64,000 nt of DNA from Babylonia areolata (GCF_041734735.1 NC_134903.1:11347294-11411293); one strand, 5' to 3'; counted from the first letter of the stretch, positions 41,149-52,647 are shown. Translations and numbers: made by a program. The notes: generated from the letters alone by a model not told the origin.

Positions 41149-41460
41149 CTTGTTGCTTGATCTATTACTGAATAATTGCGCGATTTTCGCTTTCTTTATT
41201 TCTGTATGATTTCTTTCTGTTTTGCTTATTTATATTAAAAAAATGTTGTTTTTTATTTTCGTTTTTCTCTTTTTTGTTTCTTCGCAGGAATCAGTCCACC
41301 AATCAGTAGCGGAATGTTTAGCTAATTTAACGGTTTTAAATACAGAGATTGATAAATCAACTGTGATAAAAGTGCTTCTTTGATTGCAGAGAATTGGGAG
41401 TCAACATTTTCATTTTTCATTTTGTTCAAAGTTTTGAGAAGAGAGGATGATTAATTTTTC
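39366..41460. other. No gene seen; microsatellites only
   Basis: AT-rich sequence without a supported coding region. (CAGA)n and (CA)n runs are at 41052-41145; short (TA)n at 40030. Confidence 0.6.
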
Positions 41461-41482
41461 ACTTTACCCCCCAATCTGCACA

Positions 41483-41815
41483 CATGTAATCATAGTTTGA
41501 GATGTTGTCTTTTGCAGCATGAAACATGTAATCATAGTTTGAGATGTTGTCTTTTGCAGCATGAAACATGTAATCATAGTTTGGGATGTTGTCTTTTGCT
41601 GCATGAAACATATAATCATAGTTTGAGATGTTGTCTTTTGCTGCATGTAACATATGATTATAGTCTGAGATGTTGTCTTTTGCAGCATGAAACATGTAAT
41701 TATAGTTTGAGATGTTGTCTTTTGCTGCATGATACATGTAATCATAGTTTGAGATGTTGTATTTTGCAGCATGAAACGTGTAATCATAGTTTGAGATTTT
41801 GTCTTTTGCATCGTT
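41483..41815. repeat. 42-bp minisatellite, ~8 copies
   Basis: Unit 'gtaatcatagtttgagatgt' plus 'tgtcttttgcagcatgaaacat', strict 42-bp period from 41491. The period is a multiple of 3, so open frames with 14-residue repeats run through on both strands. No start context, flanking exon or other sign of a gene. Confidence 0.93.
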
Positions 41816-41869
41816 TGTTTATTTATTTATAATCTGTTCATCTAAGATGATGATATTAGACTGAATTGT

Positions 41870-42200
41870 CTTTTGCAGCATAAAGCTTTCTACTCTGTTT
41901 CCTTTCGACAGATATATAATAACCAAGAGGTAATAATCTAGCTAATGGATCTTTATACGTTTCCCAAAAGCAAGATGGTATTACCTCTGGTGATATCAAG
42001 GACAAGTCGACAGCGGAAGCTCTTTGTTTTGATATGTCTGATATCCTAGTGATTCTATCATCGTTTGGAAGATAAATTGATGTAGGATATATTATCAACT
42101 ATACCTTTGACAAGACGATTGCTAGTAACTGTACTGCAGCCGGTTTTTCCCCTGAAGGATGAGTGAACGTTGAAATCATCCGCTATCAATCACTTACCAC
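41870..42200 (-). mobile_element. LINE endonuclease fragment
   Basis: Minus strand shows a D-D-F-N-V-H-like segment (about 42165; standard G-D-F-N) followed by S-A-V-D-L-S-L-I-S-P and a D-P-L segment (about 42000-41940), the order seen at the end of jockey/I-type LINE endonucleases. Frames are broken, and no RT is adjacent. Confidence 0.6.
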
Positions 42201-42419
42201 AATGATGGTCTTGGATGGTACGTAACGTTTCCGTGGTTTGTTCATTTGCACCCATAGATAGATACACTGACATGACATTCAATGTCAAGGAGTAACTGCA
42301 ATTTATCGTATGCATGAGGGGCGTGAGGAGGAGCTAACAGGCGGCATCACCTATTAACAGTAATGTTTGTGCGTGTGTGTGTGCTTATGTTGCCTTTTTT
42401 GTGTGTGTTTTTTTGTTTT

Positions 42420-42463
42420 TTGTGCACTTAGAGTTGATTCCATCAGGATTTTGCGTTTTAAGA

Positions 42464-42494
<31 letters not shown>

Positions 42495-42673
42495 TATCTA
42501 GTATTTAAAAAACTGTTTTATTTCATTTTTTGAAAATTTATTCCTTTTTTTTTGTCATGGCCTGACTAAGTGCGTTGGGTTATGCTGCTGGTCAGGCATC
42601 TGCTTGGTAGATGTGGTGTAGCGTATATGGATTTGACCGAACGCAGTGACGTCTCCTTGAGCTACTGATACTG

Positions 42674-42680
<7 letters not shown>
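42420..42680 (+). repeat. SINE-4 copy
   Basis: 'gagttgattccatcaggatt' and ATT repeats, then the tail 'cctgactaagtgcgttgggt' to 'tctccttgagctactgat'. A (TC)n run follows at 42677-42706. Confidence 0.8.
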
Positions 42681-42710
<30 letters not shown>

Positions 42711-42729
42711 ACGTGCGTGCGCGTGAGAC

Positions 42730-42910
42730 TGAAGCCTCTACAGACTGTCACAGGAAACGAATTATGAGCACCTGAAAGCAGCTCTCAGTGAGTTTTTACT
42801 CAGGCAGGCAGCCTGTTGTTACAAATCACTCAGTGTCTGTAAAGTACTTGGAGCTTGGCATGTGACCGAAGTTGGCGTTATATAAGTATCCACATCAATC
42901 AATCAATCTA
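42730..42910 (+). repeat. SINE-2 3' half
   Basis: Matches the SINE-2 tail region ('caggcaggcagcctgttgt', 'ttatataagtatccacatca') and ends in (ATCA)n. Confidence 0.75.
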
Positions 42911-42984
42911 CAGACTGTTATCTAAACCTGTGCTGGATTGACTCTTTGCTCGCAATTCCGTTTCTGTGTGACTGGCGTAGGTGT

Positions 42985-43500
42985 AAATGATTCTGTGGTT
43001 GATTGCCAAGGTAAGCCTTTGTTCACATTTACGATCATTATCCCCCCAACATATGTATTCAAGAGAGCGCTTAAAACATATCTTTTCAAACTGTACTATT
43101 TCTCACTGAAACTGTTCCTACAAATACTTGCAGTGATCTTATCGCCGGATGTGCTCTTTGTGTTGATTTGTATGCATTTGTGATGATTTTTTGATGGCTT
43201 TTTGTTGTTGTTGTTTGTGATGTGTTTGGTATTTATTTTCTACTATGGTGAATGGGATGTGCTGTGTTTTGCTGTGATTTGTGCCTGCGCGATTTGAGAC
43301 TGTGATGGTGCATATTTTTATGTCAGTTAGTCTTACATACGTATATTTTAGCCAATGTCATGTGAGATTGTGTTGACTTTGTACATACGTTTACGTAACT
43401 TAGTCTTAAATTTGTATATTTTATTGTAAAGCGCAGTGAACCCCATCTGAGATGGAGCTACTACGCTATATGTCTGCATTTTATTATCATTACTATTCTT
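42985..43500 (+). mobile_element. LINE 3' end (same family as 13803-14825)
   Basis: Encodes only [10 protein letters not shown] (about 43058-43090), then a 3' UTR matching the minus-strand copy at 14153-14423 ('ggatgtgctctttgtgttga'). Ends 'gtaaagcgcagtgaacccca' and ATT repeats. Confidence 0.8.
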
Positions 43501-43575
43501 CTTATTATTATCATTACTATTATTACCATTATACTATTATCATTATTATATGGTATATCATGGCAAACAAGAAGT

Positions 43576-46500
43576 GTGCCAGAGCATGGTAAAACATTTG
43601 TGTCAAAAAACATGAAACTACTGACGTGTTCTTTTCTCTCTGTCTCTGCTAACTTGGTCACAGATCAGAAAGTCCTGATCGATACCAAAACCAACGCTTC
43701 AACGCTCAGGGCCATATGTCCGGGTATAGATTATTTTGTTGATCAAAATACAACTAATTACACGATCCTACAAGTCAATGGTTCAGACTGTGAGAAACAC
43801 AAGAGTTACGACATGCAAGACTCAGGAGTGGTGTATGGTGTGTGTGATGACTCCACTACTTTCTGCAGAATATCTATGAGAGCTTCGCGAGGCGACCATA
43901 TCCAGGTTCATTTCAAACTTTTATCATATTGGTGTGATGCCAGTTACTGGCAAACATATTTGACATTTCAAACTGGCAACTTTGAATTCAAATGTATGTA
44001 TCACACGCTTGAGGAACAATTTTTTCAAATGTTTTCAAGTTATGTTCATATCAACCATAGCAACAACCCCTTAACTGACATAAACATCGATGAAATTAAT
44101 CATCCTGCATTCATAACAGAATATGTCTCGAAATATTCTGGATATATAACAGAACCAGTCACAGGAAACCATAGATATGTGGACAACGTTATCAGCACAG
44201 AGGTGAAGGGACCACCTGAACACGTGATCATGATCAGTGTCCAACAGATACACTTCCACGCCCCTAATTATGACCCGGGACGACCTACAATTCAGTACCG
44301 GAAATCAAACTCAACTCATCAATATATGCAGCCCTGGAATATCCACCAATTCCCATTAGCTGACGTATTTCTTACGTCGTATCTTCACATTCAGCTAGAT
44401 CTCGACAGATATAATCACCATATCAAATTATATTTTTCTGTGCATTCTGAGAGTGCCCAGCCCCGCAAGCTGTCCAGTGGTTTATTCAATTGTTCTGTGT
44501 CGAGCTACTTTGAATTCCAGCATCACGTGAACTGCAACCATGGGTCCCAGTGTGAAGATGGACGGGATGAAACAGAACACTGTCCCTTCAGCAGTCCGGA
44601 CTGTCAGGGTCTGGTGGCTTCACGTAACAAATGTTTGAAGCTTGTTGTATCAGCCGACTTTCCCTCCCTGAATGGGTGGTACTTGAAGTGCAGACGTATG
44701 GGAGCAGAAATAGCTTCAATAAAAACAAGACAAGAACGCCAAGACACTTCACACATTTTAAACTTCTTTTCCGATTTTGATTTGTGTTTAAGTTATACTA
44801 CTGGTTGGGACACTAAGTCCTATTTGTATAGCAAATTTCGTAAATGGTCTGATGGTACATTGATCTATAATGTGAACCACATTAGAGAAAAGCATCCATA
44901 CAATCCTTCGAAAATGATTATGTCTTCTGAATTTTGGTTTATGGCAATTGAATATCACAAGGAGTTTAAAGAGGTCAACTGTTATGGTTCGTTATGTGAA
45001 ATATACCCGTCATCAGTCAAGCATTTCCCTTCCCAAACTGTAACAGCTCACTTGCCTTCACCACGGTCTGTCTTCTCAAGCACACTCCAGGTTTTACTGG
45101 CTTGTCCAGACAAACAGCTGTCACACGTATTTCCGTTTTCCAATCTCCAGAGTGAGTGTGGAAATACAGGGTACTCACAAACCCATAAGTTTTTGAACGC
45201 AAGTTCCCAACATAACTATCCAAGAGCTCCCACAACCTTGATGTCTGTAGATACATATGACATGTTTAGCTGTGATGATGATTTCACGAGAGTGCATTAC
45301 ACGTTTGTGTGTGACTTCAGACAAGACTGCCCAGACAACAATGATGAGTCGTTCTGTGAGCGTTCTTCATGTGATGGATTCCTGTGTTCTAACGCCCAGT
45401 GCATACTGCACAGCCAACGCTGCAATGAATTCTCTGACTGTCTGGACGATTCTGATGAGGTTGGTTGTCCAACAGAAGAATCATTCTATAACCCAATCAA
45501 AGAAAATCTTAAGAGGCAACAATTTTACATCAACTTGGATGGTGCAGGCTACTTTACTCAGCAAGTCATGAAAGCTGAGGACTCTTGTCCTGACACTCAT
45601 TATCAGTGCACAAGTGAGTGGCTCTACTGTCTCCCACTCTACACTCGATGCAATGGGTTTTCTGACTGTGTTTATGGAGAAGATGAACTAGCCTGTGAGA
45701 GAGTGGATTGTTCTTTCCACTATCAGTGCAGAGGTTCTACAGTTTGTGTTCATGAATACCATCTGTGTGATGGTTGGGGCCAGTGCCCTCAGCAGGATGA
45801 TGAACTGATGTGTGACGTGAGCTGTCCTGAGGGTTGTCTGTGTCATGGATATTCTATCTGGTGCAGTCACTCGTTTCCTGTTGGCCTCTTTACTCCACTT
45901 CACTACGCAGATGTCACGGGATCAGGAATGACACTGACAGATTTTGCAAAAAGTCAGTCTCTTATTTATCTCAGTCTGTCGCATTGTTCCCTGTATAATA
46001 TTTCTGGTGTGAAGCTTACCAACTTGTTGTCCGTTAGTCTAGCCAACAATTATTTGAAATCGATTAATATGACCGTTTTTCTCACGATGCCTAATCTGAA
46101 AATGATATACTTAGAAAATAATCCTTTATGGAAAATAACAAGTAATTTGTTGAAGCCGATTCATTATTCACTGACACGAGTTGACATGTCAAAAACATAT
46201 CTTACAAGGCTAAACAGTGATATGTTTGTTTACCTACCCAGCGTAAAATATTTGAATCTGTCATTTTCTGCCATAAAAATAATCGGAGCTAGATGGTTTA
46301 AAAACATGCCTGAGCTGACTGAATTTGACGTACGATGGAATCCATTGATCAATTTTCCTTTCGATTTGTTTTCAAGATCATATCATTTGAAACACGTTTT
46401 CTCATCAGACTATAGGATATGCTGTGATAACATACTTACTGAAAAATCAAGTGCACTCACTTGTGTAACAGCTCAAGTTACATTTCCCTCATGCCGAACA

Positions 46501-47436
46501 TTGATTCCATCAGAGCTGCACACCTATTTCTTCTGGACAGTGTGTACTGTTGCTGTTGTAGGCAATTTGATTTGCTGTCTGTCCTCGTTTCTTGTCACGG
46601 AATTATTTGGAAGGAAGTTTCTAATGGCCATTGCCCATGTAAACATCGCTGATGCATGTATGGGAAGTCATGTTGGCATTATGTTAGTAGCAAATGAAGT
46701 ATATCGTGGAAAATACATTCTTTTTGAAAGGACATGGACCAAAAGTATGGTTTGTAAGACAATTGGTTTTCTTTTCCTTCTGTCTAATGAGGTGTCAATT
46801 TTCACCATCTTCATTATCACTTTGTATCACACTATCGGTCTATATTTCCCTACTAAGTCACAGGCATTTGATAAGTATTCGCTTCCTTTAAGTTGTGTGG
46901 TAATTTGGTTCAGTGGATGTTCCCTGTCTCTCATACCATTTCTTCCTGGACTGCCACACTGGGGCCTCTCTGGTCAGTCTGGTCTTTGTCGTCTGGCTTT
47001 ATTTCAGCGTTACAGGTCTAACCAAGGATTGAAATGGTTCAATGTCATTGTAATAATTAATCTTATTGTAAGCATAATTATTCTCGGTGGTCAGTATTTC
47101 ATCTTCAAACGTATACCTAGGTATAGAATTACAATGCATCACACAAAGAGGTCAGTGTATTCATCAGCCCACCTGATGAGAAAAGTGGCTGTCATGTCTG
47201 CTGTTTGGTGGATTTCAATTGGCCTGGTCACGGTGATGTCAGCAGGTGGTGTCACTGTTTCAAACAAGATCCATGGAACCCTGGTTGTGTTCATGTCACC
47301 TCTCAGTGCTGCCCTCAACCCACTGTTTTACATGTGGACTGTAGTGACACAGCGACGAGGGAAAGCACAAGAAGAAAAAATGTTGAAACTATTAACATCT
47401 CGACAGGGACTGTCTACAAAAAACAGTTTTCAATAA
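43576..47436 (+). CDS. GRL101-like LDLa/CTLD/LRR G-protein-coupled receptor C
   Basis: Diverged paralogue of receptors A and B on the opposite strand, 1286 residues. Modules: a first CUB-like region 48-165, not in the A/B exon; a second CUB-like region 178-290; LDLa 306-336; C-type-lectin-like 343-475 with G-A-E-I-A-S-I; LDLa at about 565-594, 599-631, 671-707 and 712-746; LRR N-cap 750-763; LRRs 770-940; C-cap cysteines 949-973; 7TM 981-1256. TM7 keeps N1248-P-L-F-Y, but the D-R-F seen in A after TM3 is Y1084-H-T, and the TM6 W-F-P is W-I-S. G-protein coupling may be altered or lost. The start is uncertain: Met1, Met13 (short hydrophobic stretch, possible signal peptide), or an exon beginning at 43664 after CTAAC...GGTCACAG. 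The last option looks best. Intact otherwise. Confidence 0.88.
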   Translation: MPEHGKTFVSKNMKLLTCSFLSVSANLVTDQKVLIDTKTNASTLRAICPGIDYFVDQNTTNYTILQVNGSDCEKHKSYDMQDSGVVYGVCDDSTTFCRISMRASRGDHIQVHFKLLSYWCDASYWQTYLTFQTGNFEFKCMYHTLEEQFFQMFSSYVHINHSNNPLTDINIDEINHPAFITEYVSKYSGYITEPVTGNHRYVDNVISTEVKGPPEHVIMISVQQIHFHAPNYDPGRPTIQYRKSNSTHQYMQPWNIHQFPLADVFLTSYLHIQLDLDRYNHHIKLYFSVHSESAQPRKLSSGLFNCSVSSYFEFQHHVNCNHGSQCEDGRDETEHCPFSSPDCQGLVASRNKCLKLVVSADFPSLNGWYLKCRRMGAEIASIKTRQERQDTSHILNFFSDFDLCLSYTTGWDTKSYLYSKFRKWSDGTLIYNVNHIREKHPYNPSKMIMSSEFWFMAIEYHKEFKEVNCYGSLCEIYPSSVKHFPSQTVTAHLPSPRSVFSSTLQVLLACPDKQLSHVFPFSNLQSECGNTGYSQTHKFLNASSQHNYPRAPTTLMSVDTYDMFSCDDDFTRVHYTFVCDFRQDCPDNNDESFCERSSCDGFLCSNAQCILHSQRCNEFSDCLDDSDEVGCPTEESFYNPIKENLKRQQFYINLDGAGYFTQQVMKAEDSCPDTHYQCTSEWLYCLPLYTRCNGFSDCVYGEDELACERVDCSFHYQCRGSTVCVHEYHLCDGWGQCPQQDDELMCDVSCPEGCLCHGYSIWCSHSFPVGLFTPLHYADVTGSGMTLTDFAKSQSLIYLSLSHCSLYNISGVKLTNLLSVSLANNYLKSINMTVFLTMPNLKMIYLENNPLWKITSNLLKPIHYSLTRVDMSKTYLTRLNSDMFVYLPSVKYLNLSFSAIKIIGARWFKNMPELTEFDVRWNPLINFPFDLFSRSYHLKHVFSSDYRICCDNILTEKSSALTCVTAQVTFPSCRTLIPSELHTYFFWTVCTVAVVGNLICCLSSFLVTELFGRKFLMAIAHVNIADACMGSHVGIMLVANEVYRGKYILFERTWTKSMVCKTIGFLFLLSNEVSIFTIFIITLYHTIGLYFPTKSQAFDKYSLPLSCVVIWFSGCSLSLIPFLPGLPHWGLSGQSGLCRLALFQRYRSNQGLKWFNVIVIINLIVSIIILGGQYFIFKRIPRYRITMHHTKRSVYSSAHLMRKVAVMSAVWWISIGLVTVMSAGGVTVSNKIHGTLVVFMSPLSAALNPLFYMWTVVTQRRGKAQEEKMLKLLTSRQGLSTKNSFQ

Positions 47437-47838
47437 TGTGTAAACGTGAAACAGTTATAAGTTATCATCAATATCAAATGGTTGATCATTCTGTGAAGTG
47501 ACTCAGCAGTCGTGGTGTGTGGCCTCCTGGCGACCTAACATTGATAGTTGCCCTGCGGAATGCCGGCGCTGGGACTGCGACAGACGAACGCGGGTGTGGC
47601 TGTGAATGAGCGGCGTGGGAGTAATGCCACTGAAACTGTGCAGATGATGAAAAAAAAAAAAAAAAAAAAAAATCCTCGACTCCACCCGGTTGGAATCTAT
47701 CCCCAGTAGATATGAGGGTAATCCTGGGGTGGCTTGAAATGACCTTCAGGGGTTAGTTTGGTCAGGGTAGAATTGACCCCCTCCCAGTCTTAGCTGACAC
47801 TAACGTCCACGAAGAAACGTCCCCTTTCCATCACTCTG
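47437..47838. other. 3' flank of receptor C
   Basis: Probable 3' UTR and flank, with a poly-A run at 47649-47671 that looks like a retroposon tail. No AATAAA was found close to the stop and no coding sequence. Confidence 0.4.
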
Positions 47839-48045
47839 CCACCTTGTGTGTATGTGTGCGTACCTGAAATCTGATTGAATGACACAGGAAACTAATGATG
47901 AGCGCCAAATGGCAGCCGTCAGTCGGCTCTACCCAGGAAGGCAACCTGTTGTGCAATGACCCCGTGTTTGAAAAGCGCTTAGAGCTTGGTCTCCAACCGA
48001 GGATAGGCGCTATATAAGTATCCATATCAATCAATCAATCAACGT
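47839..48045 (+). repeat. SINE-2 3' half
   Basis: From 'acctgaaatctgattgaatg' to 'gcgctatataagtatccata' and (ATCA)n. Confidence 0.8.
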
Positions 48046-48436
48046 GCAGTAGCTTGGAAACGGGAGGGGTCAGAATATGTTAGCCAAGAGCTATACCACT
48101 CCCCTCGTTTCTGCTTTATTGTGATGTGAAGGGCATTGGTTGGGGTGGCCAGTAGAAACAAACCTAGAGCTGCCACGCCCTCATTTTCCCCAATCAAGTA
48201 AAAAAAATTATCATGTGGGGTGCAGTACATTGTGTTACAGTGTATGATGCGCCAGCAGGTAAAGTGTCACCTGCACATCCACCCTGTTTCTGATCTCTTC
48301 CCTGCTCTTCCACACACCCCTACCCCCATCCCCACCCGTATACCCCTTCTCGCCCTTCTTACCAACCTCTCGCGCATCTGTCCCCAGTTCTGTAGATGTC
48401 GGGCCGAACCCCTTGCTCCTCTTCCCTCCACCTAGA

Positions 48437-48965
48437 CGGGCGCAATAGCCGAGTGGTTAAAGCGTTGGACTTTGAATATGAGAGTCCCGAGTTCGAATCT
48501 CAGTGACGGCGTCAGGTGGGTAAAGGGTGGAGATTTTTCCGACCTCCCAGGTCAACATATGTGCAGACCTGCTTGTGCCTGAAACCCCGTCCTGTGTATA
48601 GGCACGCAGAAGATCAAAAACACACGTTAAAGATCCTGCAACCCATGTCAGCGATCGGTGGGTTATGGAAGCATGCACACCCCAGAAAACAGAGTAGGGT
48701 TGCCTACATGGTGGGGTAAATAAACATAACGGTCATACACGTAAAATGTTACATGTCTGTCTGAGTGTGTATGTGTGTGTGTGCCTGAAATCTGATTGAA
48801 TGATGCAGGAAACGTATGATGAGCGCCCAGTGACAGCCGTCAGTCGGCTCTACCCAGGTAGGCAGCCTGTTGTGCAAATGACCCCGTGTTTGTAAAGCGC
48901 TTAGTGTTTGGTCTCCTACCGAGGATAGACGCTGTATAAGTATCCATGTCATCATCATCATCACC
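48437..48965 (+). repeat. SINE-2, full length
   Basis: About 525 bp. Head GGGCGCAATAGCCGAGTGGT with GAGTTCGAATCTCAG; body with 'gcacgcagaagatcaaaaac'; 3' half with 'ctacccaggtaggcagcctg'; end 'tataagtatccatgtcatca'. Shows that the two halves found separately elsewhere are one unit. Confidence 0.88.
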
Positions 48966-49029
48966 CAACTCCTCTGGTTTTGGTCAATGGACTTGCCACA
49001 GTCTCTGTGTCGGGGGAGGTTCAGTGAAC

Positions 49030-49412
49030 GGTATGCCGGTGCAGTGTGCTGATGCGATATGTGGTTCATGGAGGAAGGTAGCAGGAAGGCTCAGATGCCT
49101 ATCTACCAATATAACGTCCGTGAAGGTCTGGGTTTGATTTCCGCTTTCTCCGCCTCTCTTTCCCAATTTGGACTGGAAAACGAAAGTGAGCGTCTTGTCA
49201 TGAGACAAGTCTTCTGATGAGAGATGAATCGAGGTCCCGTGCTCAGCATGCACTTGGTGTTCTAAGTTATATAAAAACATGAAATTAAAAAAAGAGCCCA
49301 CGACAACAAAAGGGTTGTCCTCTAGCCAAATTCTGTAGAAGGAATCCACTCTGAGAGGTACACAATATAACCTATATGCATGCACTCAAGGCCTAAGTTC
49401 GTTGGGTCAGTC
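49030..49412 (+). repeat. SINE-4-type copy, diverged
   Basis: Head-like 'accaatataacgtccgtgaa' with a decayed T-arm, body sharing 'aacaaaagggttgtcct' with SINE-1, and an end 'actcaaggcctaagttcgtt' like the SINE-4 tail. It suggests that SINE-4 tails can join a SINE-1-like body. Confidence 0.6.
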
Positions 49413-49894
49413 TGTGATCTCTAGTGGGAATCCACAGTCCGCGGTATGACAGTCTGTCGTGTCCGACAATGAACGTCAGAACAGCTAGCTGTGGATGCAA
49501 CTGCTGTCCCGACTATCTGGGCTGGAATTTTATAATTACGGAGTATCTGTCCCAAGTTACATATCCATTCTCTCGGGAAGTCGGCGTTGGGGATGGTCCT
49601 ATGAGAAGCTAGTGCAGTGCAGTCTTGCTTCTTAGTTTGATGTGAAGTCCATATACCATCCGTTCAAAAACAGTTATTTGTAAATCGATTAAGAGAAAAA
49701 CAGTTTGCCGTTTGTGTTTATTTTGGGGTGCAAGCAACAAATTTGCTTACTGTTAACGCCTTTCCACTTCCATAGTCAGTGCATGCAACAGTCAGATCAA
49801 CGCTGCAAGCTTTGCTGTGGATATCGAATCATTTGGGGCAGTGCTTTACTGTCAGTAAAGCAACAATATGACACAGCCTGGTCGTTGTTTTACT

Positions 49895-50192
49895 TCCGAC
49901 AACAAAAGGACTGTTACTGTCGCACTCATTCTTGTGCAGTTACAAAAGGACCGTTACTGTTGTACTGAATCATGAGCAGTTACAAAAGGACCGTTACTGT
50001 TGCACTCATTCTTGTGCAGTTACAAATGGAAAAGGGTGGTTACTATTGCACTGATTCCTGTGAAGTCACACAAGTGCCGTTGCTGTTGCACTGAATCATG
50101 AACAGTTACAAAAGGAAAAGGACCGTTACTGTTGTACTGACTCATAAACAGCTACAGAAGGACCGTCATTGTTACACTGATTAATGAGCAGA
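49895..50192. repeat. ~40-46-bp minisatellite
   Basis: About seven units of 'tacaaaaggaccgttactgt' plus 'tgcactgaatcatgagcagt'; strict 40-bp period at 49941-50020, uneven later. Confidence 0.85.
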
Positions 50193-50272
50193 ATAAAATG
50201 GTGTACAGCCAACTGCTGATCTGAACAGGCGGTGCTAAATCAGTATCAGACACCTGTTGGGAATGTCGTGGC

Positions 50273-50275
<3 letters not shown>

Positions 50276-50350
<75 letters not shown>
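50276..50350. repeat. (TC)n(TG)n microsatellite
   Basis: Adjacent CT and GT runs. Confidence 0.97.
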
Positions 50351-50352
<2 letters not shown>

Positions 50353-50739
50353 ATGCCTCCACTAGAATATCCTCAAACTGTGTATGTGACTCACACACTG
50401 GGCTTTGCATCACATAAAGCTCCAGGGACCACCCTTTTAAACACTGAGGGTGATTTGTAAATCCGTTCACAGAAAAAAAAGTATTTATCTTGGGGACCGG
50501 TACAACTACCTATTTGTACCCCGTGTTGGTTTTTCAATCCTGCGTCTAATCTATCAGGCCCAAATTAACCCGGGGATCTATGTAGACTGGCCTTGAATGA
50601 ACCCTGGGGGTAACCTGTCAGAACTGACCCCGACCCTCCCCCCACCCCCAACGCCAAATTTTATCAAGTCCCCTAATCTAAGCTAGCTTGAAGTAACCCT
50701 GGAGCGACATTTGACTCAGTGAAAATTGACCCCCTCCCC

Positions 50740-51270
50740 TATGGCCGAGTGGTTAAAGCGTTGGACTTTCAATCTGAGGATCCATGGTTCGAATCTCGGT
50801 AACGGCGCCTGGTGGGTAAAGGGTGGAGATTTTTTTTTTCCTGATCTACCAGCTTAACATACGTGCAGACCTGCTAGTGCCTGAAACCCCTTCGTGTGTA
50901 TAGGCATGCAGAAGATCGAATATGCACGTTCAAGATCCTGTAATCCATGTCAGCGTTCGGTGGATCATGGAAACAGTAACATACCCAGCATGCACAACCC
51001 CGAAAACGGAGTATGACTGCCTACATGGCGAGGTAAATGAAAAAAAGAGGTCAAACACGTAAAATTTTACATGTCCGTATGAATATATGTGTGCGTGACT
51101 GAAACCTGATTGAATTACACAAGAAACGAATAATGAGTGACAATGACAGTTGTCAGCCGGCTTTACCCAGGTAGGCAGCCTGTTCTGCAAAATGACTCCG
51201 TGTTTGTAAAAGCGCTTAGAGCTTGGTCTTCGACCGATGTTAGGCGCTATATGAATATGCATATCATTAT
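50740..51270 (+). repeat. SINE-2, full length
   Basis: Head 'ggccgagtggttaaagcgtt' with GGTTCGAATCTCGG; ends 'gcgctatatgaatatgcata'. About 530 bp. Confidence 0.87.
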
Positions 51271-51320
51271 AATTTCAGTAGATACATGGAGGATGGGGGA
51301 TAAAAGAATTGAAAAAAAAC

Positions 51321-51365
51321 AAACAAACAAACAAACAGACACACACACACACACACGCACGCACA
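51321..51365. repeat. (AAAC)n(AC)n microsatellite
   Basis: AAAC then AC repeats. Confidence 0.93.
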
Positions 51366-51671
51366 GATCTGCTCAGATTTTCCATCTCCGTTTAGCCTCG
51401 CTATGTTTCACACCTACAGACGAATAGCCTTTGTGTTGTTGTTTCTTCGAGACCAGCTGGGGCGACCATGAGCGTTCTTCTAAATACAACATAGGAATAG
51501 CGCTATGCTTGTGCCTGACGCTGGAGCGATCAATTGTAAACATTTGCGGCAGACTGGTTGGGTTACACATGCAGAATGCTTTGTAATCTCTATCATTAAT
51601 TTCAGAAAACTTCATTTGTGGTTGTTACATTTGAAATGTATGAGAACCACAGTCATTAAGTATGAATACGT

Positions 51672-51700
51672 AAGAGAGAGAGAGAATGAGAGAGAGAGAC

Positions 51701-51736
<36 letters not shown>

Positions 51737-51761
51737 CGCGCGCGCGTGCGTGCGTGCGTGC

Positions 51762-51805
<44 letters not shown>

Positions 51806-51850
51806 TGTGTGTGCATGCGCACACGCACGTGCACGCATGCATACAGGTAC
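51672..51850. repeat. (GA)n(TG)n(CG)n microsatellite
   Basis: GA, TG, pure CG (51727-51746), TGCG and TG runs. The 20-bp alternating CG/TG purine-pyrimidine core could adopt Z-form DNA. Confidence 0.95.
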
Positions 51851-52139
51851 ACACAGAAAGTGAGAGGTGGTCGTTGGTGAGGCTAACAAATGTTAAGAAC
51901 GAAGGTGTCCGTTCTCCACATGTTTTTTTTTTTCCTTTTTTTTTCTTGCTGTTGTTTACCTATCTGTCATATCACTATGCATTTTTTCATGTGTTCACGT
52001 ATTTCTTTATATTGTCTAATTATTTCATTAATTTTATGTCATGATTTCTTTTGGTGCAGAATCCTATCCTGGTGGTTTCAATTGTTGAACGGGTGTTGAG
52101 AATTAAATTTGCCACAGTGTATACCTATTTCATTTAGAC

Positions 52140-52645
52140 CATTCTTGTAGTAGTTTTGTAATCAGAATAAACTGACAACGCATCTTGCCAGAAATCATTA
52201 GTGATCTTGTCAAGACAAGTCAATTTTTTTGTTCTACAGTTTAGTGTAAAGATATGATCTCCATTTGCTAGCTTTTCAAAGTACCATACCGAAATGAGCC
52301 TCCTTTGTTTCTGTGAATGCCATGTGTGAAGTTGTACAGTTTTCCCTCCACAGTAAATTAAGAATCATTCTGGAACTGAACCGTACTAATCATATTCACG
52401 TTGCCTTCACTCCATCACATTTCTTTTGACGTTTTCAAACACTTTTCTCTTGCTAAGTTTTTTTTCCCCACAAAAATCTAGATGAAATTGTGTTTATAAT
52501 CACAACTGGGAGACCGATATATTTCATCATAAAAACCCCCAGACAAATTAGCTCACTGAAGAAAGTCTTTACCATTACTACTTTACCCTGCGTAGTGAGG
52601 TCTCTCTTCTTCCAGTGAGTTATTGAGTTGTACAAATGATGAGCC
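52140..52645 (-). mobile_element. L1-type LINE fragment (ORF2 distal part)
   Basis: Minus strand 52645-52453 encodes W-K-K-R-D-L-T then G-K-V-V-M-V-K-T and F-L-W-G-K-K, the hallmark segment after the RT domain of L1-like LINEs. Weaker similarity, with frame breaks, follows to about 52140. A SINE-2 head starts 3 bp beyond the fragment. Confidence 0.75.
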
Positions 52646-52647
52646 AC

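Noticed and set aside
41464-41832. Overlapping open frames with 14-residue repeats on both strands
   Set aside because: Product of a 42-bp tandem repeat; no independent coding evidence.
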